Assembly (NCBI GenBank): GCA_945906975.1
Contig: CAMDRY010000117.1
Coordinates: forward strand, 1 to 8,596
Reading direction: 5' to 3'
Origin: Bordetella parapertussis
GTDB taxonomy: Bacteria > Pseudomonadota > Gammaproteobacteria > Burkholderiales > SG8-39
Length of the DNA: 8,596 bases
This document shows positions 1 through 6,179 of the stretch, piece by piece. Each line of letters opens with the position of its first letter. Positions within the stretch are counted from its first letter, which is position 1. The translations under genes and the position numbers were made by a program. The notes under the pieces were generated by a model, which was given only the letters and a program-made list of their open reading frames with translations, was not told the DNA's origin and did no database searches.

Positions 1-1957
1 CACCCAGCAACCCGGGTGTGGCAATGACAAAAAAATTCACCCGCATCGAATCCCAGTCGAGCTTGCGCACGCTGGTGATGGGCGCCGAGAACGTTCGCCC
101 GGCCACCTGCCAGCTCAGCACGTCACCGAGCTTCCAACCCAACGTCCTCGCGATTCCCTCCTCGACTGACAAGGCGCCTTTTCTCTGGTCTTCCTCGCTG
201 AACCAGCGGCCGGCAACCACGCTGTTGTGCGCCGGCTTTGCCGCCATGTAAGACAGGTTGAACTCGCGCTCGACCAGGCGTCGCGCCCGCTCCTCAAAAT
301 CGTTTTCGCTCACCGCCTGGCCATTTTTTGCGATGTAGCGTCCGCGAATCATCGGGTACACCACCGGTTCGGCAAGCTTGGCGTTACGAAAAAACTCCAA
401 CACTCCGGAACGCTGCTCCGGCTGGATGTTGACGATGAAGCGATTGGGCGCATCGGGGGGCACCTTGGAGCGCCAGGTTTCGAGCAGATCGCCCCGCGTG
501 AACGTAAGCATCAATATGGCGGCGAGGCCCAGCGACAAGGCGATAATCTGCAGCGTATTCGCGCCAGCACGGCGGCGCAAACTGGCGAGGCCGTAGCGCC
601 ACGACAAGCCGCCCCCGCCGGAAAACCGCCCAAGACCATGCAAAGCAGCGTAGCCCGAAGCGGCAAAGACAAAACCTGCCGCCGCAAAGCCGCCAAGCAC
701 AATCAGGCCGAGCTTGGCATCTCCGGCCTGCCAGATCAGCAGTCCGGCGATAGTCAGCGTGCCGGCGGCATAGCCGGCCAGCGCCCCCTGGCGCGGCGCG
801 CCAACGTCACGACGTATCACGCGCAGCGCCGGCACATTCTTCAGTTGCAGCAGTGGGGGCAGCGAAAACCCCAGCAGCAGGCACAGGCCAACCAGCATGC
901 CCTGCAGCGCCGGCAACAGCGTGGGCTGCGGCAACTCGACCAGCATCAGGCCGGACACCATCGCGGCGATGACGTATTGCGCCGCGTAGCCGGCGAGACC
1001 GCCGACGATGGCCGCCGCCACGCCCAGCAGCAGGAATTCCCAGGCAAACAGCGCGAACAGGCGCGACTGGCTGGCGCCAAAACAGCGCATCACCGCGTAA
1101 CCGTCCAGATGGCGCTGGCTGTAGCGACGCGTCGATAGCCCCACCGCCACCGCCGCCAGGATCACCGCCAGCAAGGCGGTCAGCCCGATGAATTGCTGCG
1201 AACGATCGATGGAGACGCGTATTTCCGGGCGCGCGTTCTCCAGACTTTGCAGGTTTTCGCCACGCGCCAGCTTGGGTTTGACCCAGGCCTCGAACTGCGC
1301 CACCGGTTCGCGCTCGCCCGAGGCGAGCAGCGTGTACCAGATGCGGCTGCCCGCCTGCACCAGGCCGGTGGCGGCGATTTCGTCGTCGCGCAGCATCAGG
1401 CGCGGCGCGATGTTAAAAAACGACGCACCGCGGTCCGGTTCCAGTGTAAGGATCGCGCCAATCTTGAAACTGCTATTACCCAGTTCGATGCCATCGCCGA
1501 CGCGCGCCGCCAGCGTCGCCGCCAGCCTCTCATCGACCCACACCGTGCCCGGTGCGGGGATCCCGGTCGCCGCCGCATCGGGCGCATTGACCTGTGGCGC
1601 GGTGCGCAACCTGCCGCGCAGCGGATAGCCCTCGGACACGCCCTTGACGCCGGCGAGCTGCGCGTTCTCGCCTTTACGCACCATGCTGACAAAGCCGGTG
1701 CTTTGCGCCTGGCGCAGGCCGCGGCGCCTGAGCTCGTCGCGCAACTCGCCGCGCACCGGCCGGTCGCCCTGCACCACCAGGTCGGCGCCTATGAGTTGTT
1801 GCGCCTCGCGCGCCAGCGCCTGGCGCACCCGGCCGGCAAAAAAACCGACGCTGGCGACACTCGCCACGGCCAGCACCAGCGCCAGCGCGAGCACGCGCAG
1901 CTCGCCGGCGCGCCAGTCGCGCAACAACATGCGCCAGGCGAGGCTCAGCGTTGCCAT
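1..1957 (-). CDS. ybbP: YbbP-type ABC transporter permease (FtsX family), 3' end cut by window edge
   Basis: This is the membrane subunit of an ABC system in the inner membrane. Relatives form the YbbA-YbbP pair, predicted to move or extract a lipid-like or hydrophobic compound; the true substrate is not settled. The frame is open for 652 codons from ATG 1957 to the left edge. One N-terminal membrane segment (about residues 22-40) is followed by a long periplasmic domain. Further hydrophobic segments lie at about 257-277, 302-330, 350-372, 393-437 and 468-485, then a second periplasmic domain begins. Family-like stretches include RDWRAGELR near the start, EPDRG at 173-177, LRVIRRD at 378-384 and PPDAPNRF at 500-507. 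Family members run to roughly 800-850 residues, so the last membrane segments lie outside the window. I see no Shine-Dalgarno in the 12 bases between the start and the neighbouring inverted repeat. The ATG is kept because the residues after it fit the family; Met10 is an alternative. Confidence 0.93.
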   Translation of the reverse strand, partial: MATLSLAWRMLLRDWRAGELRVLALALVLAVASVASVGFFAGRVRQALAREAQQLIGADLVVQGDRPVRGELRDELRRRGLRQAQSTGFVSMVRKGENAQLAGVKGVSEGYPLRGRLRTAPQVNAPDAAATGIPAPGTVWVDERLAATLAARVGDGIELGNSSFKIGAILTLEPDRGASFFNIAPRLMLRDDEIAATGLVQAGSRIWYTLLASGEREPVAQFEAWVKPKLARGENLQSLENARPEIRVSIDRSQQFIGLTALLAVILAAVAVGLSTRRYSQRHLDGYAVMRCFGASQSRLFALFAWEFLLLGVAAAIVGGLAGYAAQYVIAAMVSGLMLVELPQPTLLPALQGMLVGLCLLLGFSLPPLLQLKNVPALRVIRRDVGAPRQGALAGYAAGTLTIAGLLIWQAGDAKLGLIVLGGFAAAGFVFAASGYAALHGLGRFSGGGGLSWRYGLASLRRRAGANTLQIIALSLGLAAILMLTFTRGDLLETWRSKVPPDAPNRFIVNIQPEQRSGVLEFFRNAKLAEPVVYPMIRGRYIAKNGQAVSENDFEERARRLVEREFNLSYMAAKPAHNSVVAGRWFSEEDQRKGALSVEEGIARTLGWKLGDVLSWQVAGRTFSAPITSVRKLDWDSMRVNFFVIATPGLLG

Positions 1958-1969
1958 GACAGAAAATCA

Positions 1970-2055
1970 GTCATTGCGAGCGCAGCGAAACAATCTCGTT
2001 GCGCTTGGGCATGGCCGGTACTGCCGCGAGATTGCTTCGCTGCGCACGCAATGAC
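1970..2055. repeat. 29-bp inverted repeat, dispersed palindromic element type
   Basis: The arms at 1970-1998 and 2027-2055 are reverse complements at 27 of 29 positions, around a 28-base spacer. The arms begin GTCATTGCG and carry CAGCGAAACAATCTCG (left) or its GAAGCAATCTCG variant (right). This matches the general look of a short ATTGCGAG...GAAGCAATC palindromic element scattered in many proteobacterial genomes; that link is from memory of the motif. It fills most of the gap between the ATPase stop and the permease start, so in the shared minus-strand mRNA it would fold into a long stem. Confidence 0.85.
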
Positions 2056-2083
2056 AACCGTTCAATCTGGAATAGACGCTTGC

Positions 2084-2779
2084 TCACGACACGATTCTTC
2101 CAGCCGCCAGCCGGATCTGCCGCCCGCAGCGCGCCGCGAGCGATTCATCGTGGGTCACCAGCAACAGCGTCGTGCCGGCCTCGGCATTGAGCTGGAATAG
2201 CAAATCAATGATGGAAGCGCCGGTCTCGGCATCGAGGTTGCCGGTGGGTTCGTCCGCCATCAGCAGCTTGGGGCGCATGACAAAGGCCCGCGCCAGCGCC
2301 ACGCGCTGCTGCTCGCCGCCCGAAAGCGTGCGCGGATAGTGGCGCAGGCGCTCGCCCAGGCCGACGCGCTCGAGCATGGCGGTGGCCAGCGCGGCCGGGT
2401 TGTCCCGCCCGGCGAGCTCCAGCGGCAGCATGACGTTCTCCAGCGCGTTCAGCGCCGGCAGCAACTGAAAGGACTGGAACACGAAACCGAGCAGCCGCGC
2501 ACGCAGCGCGGCGCGCCCGTCTTCATCCAGGTCAAACAATTCTTCGCCGTCGAACCGAACGTTTCCGCTGCTGGGGACGTCCAAACCGGCAAGCAGGCCG
2601 AGCAGCGTGGACTTGCCCGAGCCGGAGGCACCGACGATGGCCAGCGCCTCGCCGGACATCACCGTAAGATCGATCTGCTGCAAAATAGCCAGTTGCGCAT
2701 CGCCGTTGGGAACGCTTTTGGCGAGACCGCGCACTTCTATGATGGCTTGACCGGATGAATCGGGACTGGAATTGGACAT
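2084..2779 (-). CDS. ybbA: YbbA-type ABC transporter ATP-binding protein (LolD/MacB class)
   Basis: This 231-residue cytoplasmic ATPase drives the FtsX-type permease encoded just downstream on the same strand. All nucleotide-binding motifs are intact: Walker A GASGSGKST at 50-58, Q-loop FQSFQLLP with Gln102, signature LSGGEQQR at 152-159, Walker B LLMADEP with catalytic Glu177, D-loop NLD at 181-183, and the switch His210 in VTHD. FQSFQLLP and MADEPTGNLD are typical of the LolD/MacB/FtsE class, and the length matches YbbA. ATG 2779 is chosen because domain-like sequence (IIEVRGLAKS) begins about 12 residues later. The frame stays open upstream to 2947, but that part is the antisense of the tesA signal peptide and is low-complexity. 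No Shine-Dalgarno precedes the ATG at a normal distance. The start overlaps that of tesA within CATG. An inverted repeat separates this gene from the permease. Confidence 0.94.
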   Translation of the reverse strand: MSNSSPDSSGQAIIEVRGLAKSVPNGDAQLAILQQIDLTVMSGEALAIVGASGSGKSTLLGLLAGLDVPSSGNVRFDGEELFDLDEDGRAALRARLLGFVFQSFQLLPALNALENVMLPLELAGRDNPAALATAMLERVGLGERLRHYPRTLSGGEQQRVALARAFVMRPKLLMADEPTGNLDAETGASIIDLLFQLNAEAGTTLLLVTHDESLAARCGRQIRLAAGRIVS

Positions 2780-3488
2780 GTTGAAAAAAAGCGTAGGCTC
2801 CCCGTTGTTGTCGCTGTTGTTATTGCTATTGTCAGTCTTGTCTGCCGCGGTATGCGCCCAACCGGTCGCCCCTGCTGCCACTGCCACCGCTGCCACCAAC
2901 GCCAAAAGCGGCGGCAGCGGTGTTGCAAAAACGAACGCGCCGAACATCGTGATTTACGGTGACAGCCTCTCGGCTGCCTACGGATTACCCCAAGGTGCGG
3001 GCTGGCCGACACTGTTGCAAGAGCGCCTGAAGCAAAAGAAGTTCAATTATAACGTTGTGAATGTCAGCATCAGCGGCGAAACGAGCGCCGGCGGCGCGGC
3101 GCGTATCGCCATCACCGTGCGCGAAACCAGACCGGCTGTGCTGGTGCTCGCCCTGGGCGCCAACGACGGCTTGCGCGGCTTGCCGGTCGCACAGCTGCGT
3201 GACAACCTCGCCGCCATCATCAAGGCCGCCAGGGCGGTCAAATGCCAGGTAATCGTGGTGGGCATGCGTATGCCGCCCAACTACGGCCAGCGCTACACCG
3301 AACAGTTCCAGAGCAGCTTTACCGACCTGGCCAAAGCGCAGCGTCTGGCACTGGTACCGTTCTTGCTGGAGGGTGTGGCACAACGGCCGGAATTATTTCA
3401 ACAGGATCAGCTCCATCCGACCGAGGCAGCACAGCCGCTCATCCTGGAGAACATATGGAAAGCCCTGCAACCTCTGTTGAAGAAATGA
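2778..3488 (+). CDS. tesA: secreted SGNH-hydrolase esterase / acyl-CoA thioesterase I-like lysophospholipase
   Basis: This 236-residue GDSL/SGNH hydrolase belongs to the TesA (thioesterase I / protease I / lysophospholipase L1) family and probably cleaves acyl esters or thioesters in the periplasm. The N-terminus MLKK plus a run of leucines (about residues 10-22) is a signal peptide, probably cut after VCA at 27; a lipobox is not satisfied (AAVC). An Ala/Thr/Ser/Gly-rich linker of roughly 28 residues follows. The four SGNH blocks are present: GDSLS with catalytic Ser63, the SGETSAGG oxyanion Gly100, GAND with Asn129, and DQLHP with Asp210 and His213. The ATG at 2778 is preferred over an in-frame TTG at 2772; a weak TGGA sits 7 bases upstream. 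The gene is divergent from the ABC ATPase, an arrangement also found in E. coli (tesA beside ybbA-ybbP). Its stop overlaps the next start as ATGA. Confidence 0.94.
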   Translation: MLKKSVGSPLLSLLLLLLSVLSAAVCAQPVAPAATATAATNAKSGGSGVAKTNAPNIVIYGDSLSAAYGLPQGAGWPTLLQERLKQKKFNYNVVNVSISGETSAGGAARIAITVRETRPAVLVLALGANDGLRGLPVAQLRDNLAAIIKAARAVKCQVIVVGMRMPPNYGQRYTEQFQSSFTDLAKAQRLALVPFLLEGVAQRPELFQQDQLHPTEAAQPLILENIWKALQPLLKK

Positions 3489-3637
3489 ACAAGCGTGTCG
3501 TAAGCCTGACAGAACCAGACCACCTGCCTGTCTACCAGGTGGAAGAAGTGCTGGCTGAACGCCGCCTGTGCACAGGTAAGCATTTAATCGAACAAAACGG
3601 CATCCGCTTCGAATTCGAGCGCCGCAAAGCGGATTGA
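3485..3637 (+). CDS. small hypothetical protein translationally coupled to tesA
   Basis: I do not recognise this 50-residue protein. It begins at an ATG overlapping the tesA stop (ATGA), which suggests translational coupling. It is rich in charged residues, has no signal peptide or membrane segment, and contains one Cys (CTGKH). The pattern VYQVEEVLAERRL, then CTGKHLIEQNGIRFEFERR, looks like a helix followed by a beta hairpin. The C-terminal G..LIEQNGI.F.F.R faintly recalls the IEHxGxxYxLRxTR shape of HemP-like small proteins, but that is too weak to name it. An alternative start at ATG 3455 would add ten residues (MESPATSVEE) and has GGAGA five bases upstream. That GGAGA is also explained by TesA codons for Leu-Glu-Asn, so I favour 3485. 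Codon use looks like the neighbours. Confidence 0.7.
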   Translation: MNKRVVSLTEPDHLPVYQVEEVLAERRLCTGKHLIEQNGIRFEFERRKAD

Positions 3638-3667
3638 GTTCCCCCTCGCCTTTCGCGCCAGGTTTCT

Positions 3668-3709
3668 GGGCTGCTGCCGTCGATCTTGGGAAATCGACCG
3701 CAACAGCCC
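3668..3709. repeat. 17-bp imperfect inverted repeat (RNA hairpin candidate) after the tesA operon
   Basis: The arms GGGCTGCTGCCGTCGAT (3668-3684) and ATCGACCGCAACAGCCC (3693-3709) pair at 15 of 17 positions around an 8-base loop. The hairpin starts 30 bases after the small gene's stop. No T-tract follows on either strand, so it is not a textbook intrinsic terminator; it could protect the 3' end of the tesA mRNA or be a structured element in the leader of mnmH. Confidence 0.5.
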
Positions 3710-3802
3710 GCCCTTAAGAGGCATAGCGGGCGTCCGCCGGGCCCCGCGGTGGCGACGCCGCCTCTTTCGCGACATCAGGGCGCCGGCCCGTGCTTACGCG
3801 AT

Positions 3803-3808
3803 TACAAT
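3803..3808 (+). promoter_or_regulatory. possible -10 box for mnmH
   Basis: TACAAT matches five of six bases of the sigma-70 -10 consensus and lies about 65 bases before the mnmH start, in otherwise very GC-rich sequence. I see no convincing -35 hexamer at the right distance, so this is only a candidate. Confidence 0.25.
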
Positions 3809-3874
3809 AGCCTCCCCAGGCCCGGCATCCGCCCTTGCCGCCAGAACAAGCCAGCAAGACTCAGGATTGCCCGC

Positions 3875-4924
3875 GTGAAATATCCGGAAAAAGTCGGCAT
3901 TGCCAGCATTGACGATTTCGCCGAAGTCATCGATGTACGTTCGCCGGCCGAATTTACCGACGACCATGTTCCGGGTGCCATCAGCGCGCCGGTGCTAAGC
4001 AACGACGAACGCGCGAAAATCGGCACGCTGCACAAGCAGGCATCGCCCTTTGACGCAAAAAAAGCCGGTGCCGCGCTGGTGTCGCGCAACATCGCCACCC
4101 ACCTGGAGACGCTTTTTGCCGGCCGCCAGCGCGACTGGCGCCCGCTGGTCTATTGCTGGCGCGGCGGCAAACGCTCCGGCGCCATGGCGCATATCCTGCG
4201 CGAAATCGGCTGGCACGCATCGTCCCTGGAGGGCGGCTACAAGGCCTATCGCACCGGGGTGCTGGCGCAACTGGCCGAACTGCCGGGACGTTTTTCCTTT
4301 CGCGTCATCTGTGGCGAAACCGGCAGTGCAAAAAGTCGCCTGCTGGAGGCGCTGGACGCCGAAGGCGCGCAAGTACTCGACCTGGAGCAGTTGGCCAGCC
4401 ACAAGGGCTCGCTGCTGGGCGGCCTGCCGGGCAGGCCGCAGCCGGCGCAGCGCATGTTCGAGAGCATGGTGTGGCACAAGCTGCGGCACTTTGATCCGTC
4501 CAAACCGGTCTTCGTCGAGTCCGAGTCAAAGAAAGTCGGTCAGGTGCAGGTGCCCGACGCCCTTATCCTTGCCATGCGTGCGGCCGATTGCATCCACATC
4601 GAGACTGAACTGGCCTCACGCGTGGCTTTTCTCATCGGCGACTACGCCCACTTTCTGGCCGACGCATCCAGTCTCAGGGATCGCCTCAACTGTCTGGTCG
4701 AACTGCACGGTCGGGAGGTTATCGCACGCTGGAATGCCGCAATCGAGGCCGGCGACTGGACCACTCTGGTCGCCGACTTGTTGCAAAACCACTACGACCC
4801 CGCCTACAGAAAATCCATGCCGAAGAACTACCGGCGCTTTGAACAGGCCGACAGCCTGCGGCCGGCGGACTTGACGCCCGAGGGCATCCGTCAGGCGGCC
4901 AAGATGCTGCTGAGCACGACCTGA
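3875..4924 (+). CDS. mnmH: tRNA 2-selenouridine synthase
   Basis: MnmH (SelU/YbbB) replaces sulfur with selenium in 2-thiouridine at the wobble position of certain tRNAs, using selenophosphate, by way of a geranylated intermediate. The 349-residue product has the two-part architecture. An N-terminal rhodanese domain covers about residues 8-132, with VIDVRSPAEF at 19-28, catalytic Cys94 in YCWRGGKRS and GGYKAYR at 120-126. A P-loop domain follows with GETGSAKS at 147-154, then a helical C-terminal part. Length is close to the usual 350-370, so it appears intact. GTG 3875 is chosen because AGGA lies 8 bases upstream and family-like sequence begins at once; the frame is open back to 3686, but that part is arginine/proline-rich and unlike the family. 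The P-loop has Ala where Walker A usually has Gly before Lys. selD is not in the window; it must exist elsewhere for this enzyme to work. Confidence 0.96.
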   Translation: MKYPEKVGIASIDDFAEVIDVRSPAEFTDDHVPGAISAPVLSNDERAKIGTLHKQASPFDAKKAGAALVSRNIATHLETLFAGRQRDWRPLVYCWRGGKRSGAMAHILREIGWHASSLEGGYKAYRTGVLAQLAELPGRFSFRVICGETGSAKSRLLEALDAEGAQVLDLEQLASHKGSLLGGLPGRPQPAQRMFESMVWHKLRHFDPSKPVFVESESKKVGQVQVPDALILAMRAADCIHIETELASRVAFLIGDYAHFLADASSLRDRLNCLVELHGREVIARWNAAIEAGDWTTLVADLLQNHYDPAYRKSMPKNYRRFEQADSLRPADLTPEGIRQAAKMLLSTT

Positions 4925-4961
4925 GCAGCGCCGCTGGCTGCAACAAAAGCGATCCAGGCCA

Positions 4962-4999
4962 CCGGCCACGGCGTGGATGCCGTATGGGTTAGCGGCCGG
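4962..4999. repeat. GC-rich inverted repeat in the mnmH / HDAC-like convergent gap
   Basis: CCGGCC (4962-4967) pairs with GGCCGG (4994-4999), and inside it ACGGC (4968-4972) pairs with GCCGT (4979-4983). The resulting stem is interrupted on one side by a ten-base bulge. It lies between two converging genes where a two-way terminator would be expected, but no T-tract follows on either strand. The rest of the 156-base gap (4925-5080) shows only a C6A7 homopolymer run at 5062-5074 and no gene that I can support. Confidence 0.3.
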
Positions 5000-5080
5000 G
5001 AAGACAAGCCTGAGCGCACTTTCCAGCCGTCGATCGCGGCACTGGCGAGGCAAGCACGCAGCCCCCCAAAAAAACCGCAG

Positions 5081-6004
5081 TCACAAATCACCAAGCGCCT
5101 TGATGTGCTGGGCAACGCTGCGGCCAAGCGCGGATAAGGCGTAACCGCCCTCGAGCATGGAAACAATCCGTCCCTTTGCATGGCGGTCGGCGACCGCCTT
5201 GATCTGCTTGGTCACCCAGGCATAGTCGGCATCGTGCAGGCGCAACATCGCCATATCGTCCTCGGCGTGCGCGTCAAAACCAGCTGAAAACAAAATCATT
5301 TGCGGCTTGAACGCCTCGAGCGCCGGCAACCAGACCCCGGTCACCGCCTCGCGCAAAGCCGCACTGCCCGCCCCGGCTGCCAGCGGGACGTTGAGCATGT
5401 TTGCCGCCGGCCGTTCGGTGCCGCTGTAGGGATAAAACGGATGCTGAAAAATACCCGTCATCAGCACGCGCTCATCGCCTGCGAAAATATCCTCGGTGCC
5501 GTTGCCGTGATGGACATCAAAGTCAACGATGGCAACGCGTTCAAGCCCGTGATGCTCGAGCGCATGCTTGGCCGCCACGGCGACGTTGTTGAAAAAGCAG
5601 AACCCCATGGCGCGTGCGCGCATGGCGTGGTGCCCCGGCGGTCGCACGCTGCAAAATGCATTGTCCACCTCACCGGCCATCACCAGGTCGGTCGCAAGCA
5701 CCGCCGCACCGGTGCCGCGCAGCAGGGCCTCCCATGTGCCCGCGCACATCGCCGTGTCCGGATCAATGTGCACGATCCCGGTCTGTGGCGCCGCATTGCG
5801 GATTTCGACGATGTAATCCATCGGATGCACGCGCTCGATATCGGCCAACCTGCCCTGCGGCGCATCGATGCGCGTCAGTAGCGGCGCGATGCCCGAGGCA
5901 ATCAGCTGATCCTCGATGGCCATCAAGCGGGCCGGTTGCTCCGGGTGGTGGCTGCCCATGTCATGCTTGAGAAAAGCCGGATGCGTAATAAATGCGGTGG
6001 TCAT
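5081..6004 (-). CDS. class II histone deacetylase-like zinc amidohydrolase
   Basis: This 307-residue enzyme belongs to the arginase/deacetylase superfamily, the group of bacterial HDAC-like, acetoin-utilisation-like and acetylpolyamine amidohydrolases. It should hydrolyse an acetyl-amide bond in the cytoplasm; the substrate (acetyl-lysine, acetylpolyamine or another amide) cannot be told from sequence. Motifs are complete: HHPEQPARL at 19-27, RPPGHH at 121-126 with the two active-site histidines, DFDVHHGNGT at 161-170 with zinc ligands Asp163 and His165, FSAGFDAH with the third zinc ligand Asp244, and LEGGY with catalytic Tyr288. Length fits the family. ATG 6004 (MTTAFITHP) is chosen because family sequence starts there; the frame is open to 6127, but the extra residues are not family-like. 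The Shine-Dalgarno is weak. It converges on mnmH and diverges from the moxR operon. Confidence 0.94.
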   Translation of the reverse strand: MTTAFITHPAFLKHDMGSHHPEQPARLMAIEDQLIASGIAPLLTRIDAPQGRLADIERVHPMDYIVEIRNAAPQTGIVHIDPDTAMCAGTWEALLRGTGAAVLATDLVMAGEVDNAFCSVRPPGHHAMRARAMGFCFFNNVAVAAKHALEHHGLERVAIVDFDVHHGNGTEDIFAGDERVLMTGIFQHPFYPYSGTERPAANMLNVPLAAGAGSAALREAVTGVWLPALEAFKPQMILFSAGFDAHAEDDMAMLRLHDADYAWVTKQIKAVADRHAKGRIVSMLEGGYALSALGRSVAQHIKALGDL

Positions 6005-6098
6005 CGTTTCAGGCCGTGCATAAAAAATCCGACAAAAAAGTGCGATTAAAGAGTAAGGACAGCGCGCCCGCGCCGATATGCAGGAACGCAAGGAAAAT

Positions 6099-6128
6099 TT
6101 GACCTTGATGCTGCAATACGGCTTCAAT
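6099..6128 (+). promoter_or_regulatory. possible sigma-70 promoter for the moxR operon
   Basis: TTGACC (6099-6104) and TTCAAT (6123-6128) are separated by 18 bases, giving matches of five and four out of six to the consensus hexamers. A start about seven bases later would leave a leader of roughly 45 bases before moxR. It lies in the 175-base divergent gap, which is AT-richer than its surroundings (A-runs at about 6021-6040). Confidence 0.3.
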
Positions 6129-6179
6129 CATATCGGAATTCCAAGCTAAACTTGAGCCCTGAACCTCATCATCCTCTCC

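Noticed and set aside
227..2200. Long plus-strand open frames (303 and 335 codons) opposite the permease
   Set aside because: They are rich in Arg, Gln, Ala and His, match no family, and lie antisense to a permease whose own translation is clearly family-like; typical shadows in GC-rich DNA.
2778..2860. TesA as a lipoprotein
   Set aside because: The Cys after the hydrophobic core is preceded by AAV, which does not fit a lipobox; ordinary cleavage after VCA is more likely.
2780..2947. N-terminal extension of the ABC ATPase
   Set aside because: The extra 56 residues are the antisense of the tesA signal peptide and linker (Asn/Ser runs), not ATPase sequence.
3686..3874. Upstream extension of mnmH
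   Set aside because: Arg/Pro-rich residues unlike the family, through a predicted hairpin; GTG 3875 has an AGGA and fits MnmH length.
5062..5080. C6A7 run as a T-tract terminator for the HDAC-like gene
   Set aside because: On the minus strand it gives TTTTTTT, but no GC-rich stem precedes it between the stop codon and the run.
6005..6127. Upstream extension of the HDAC-like protein
   Set aside because: The frame is open but the residues are not family-like, and the usual N-terminus begins at MTTAFITHP.
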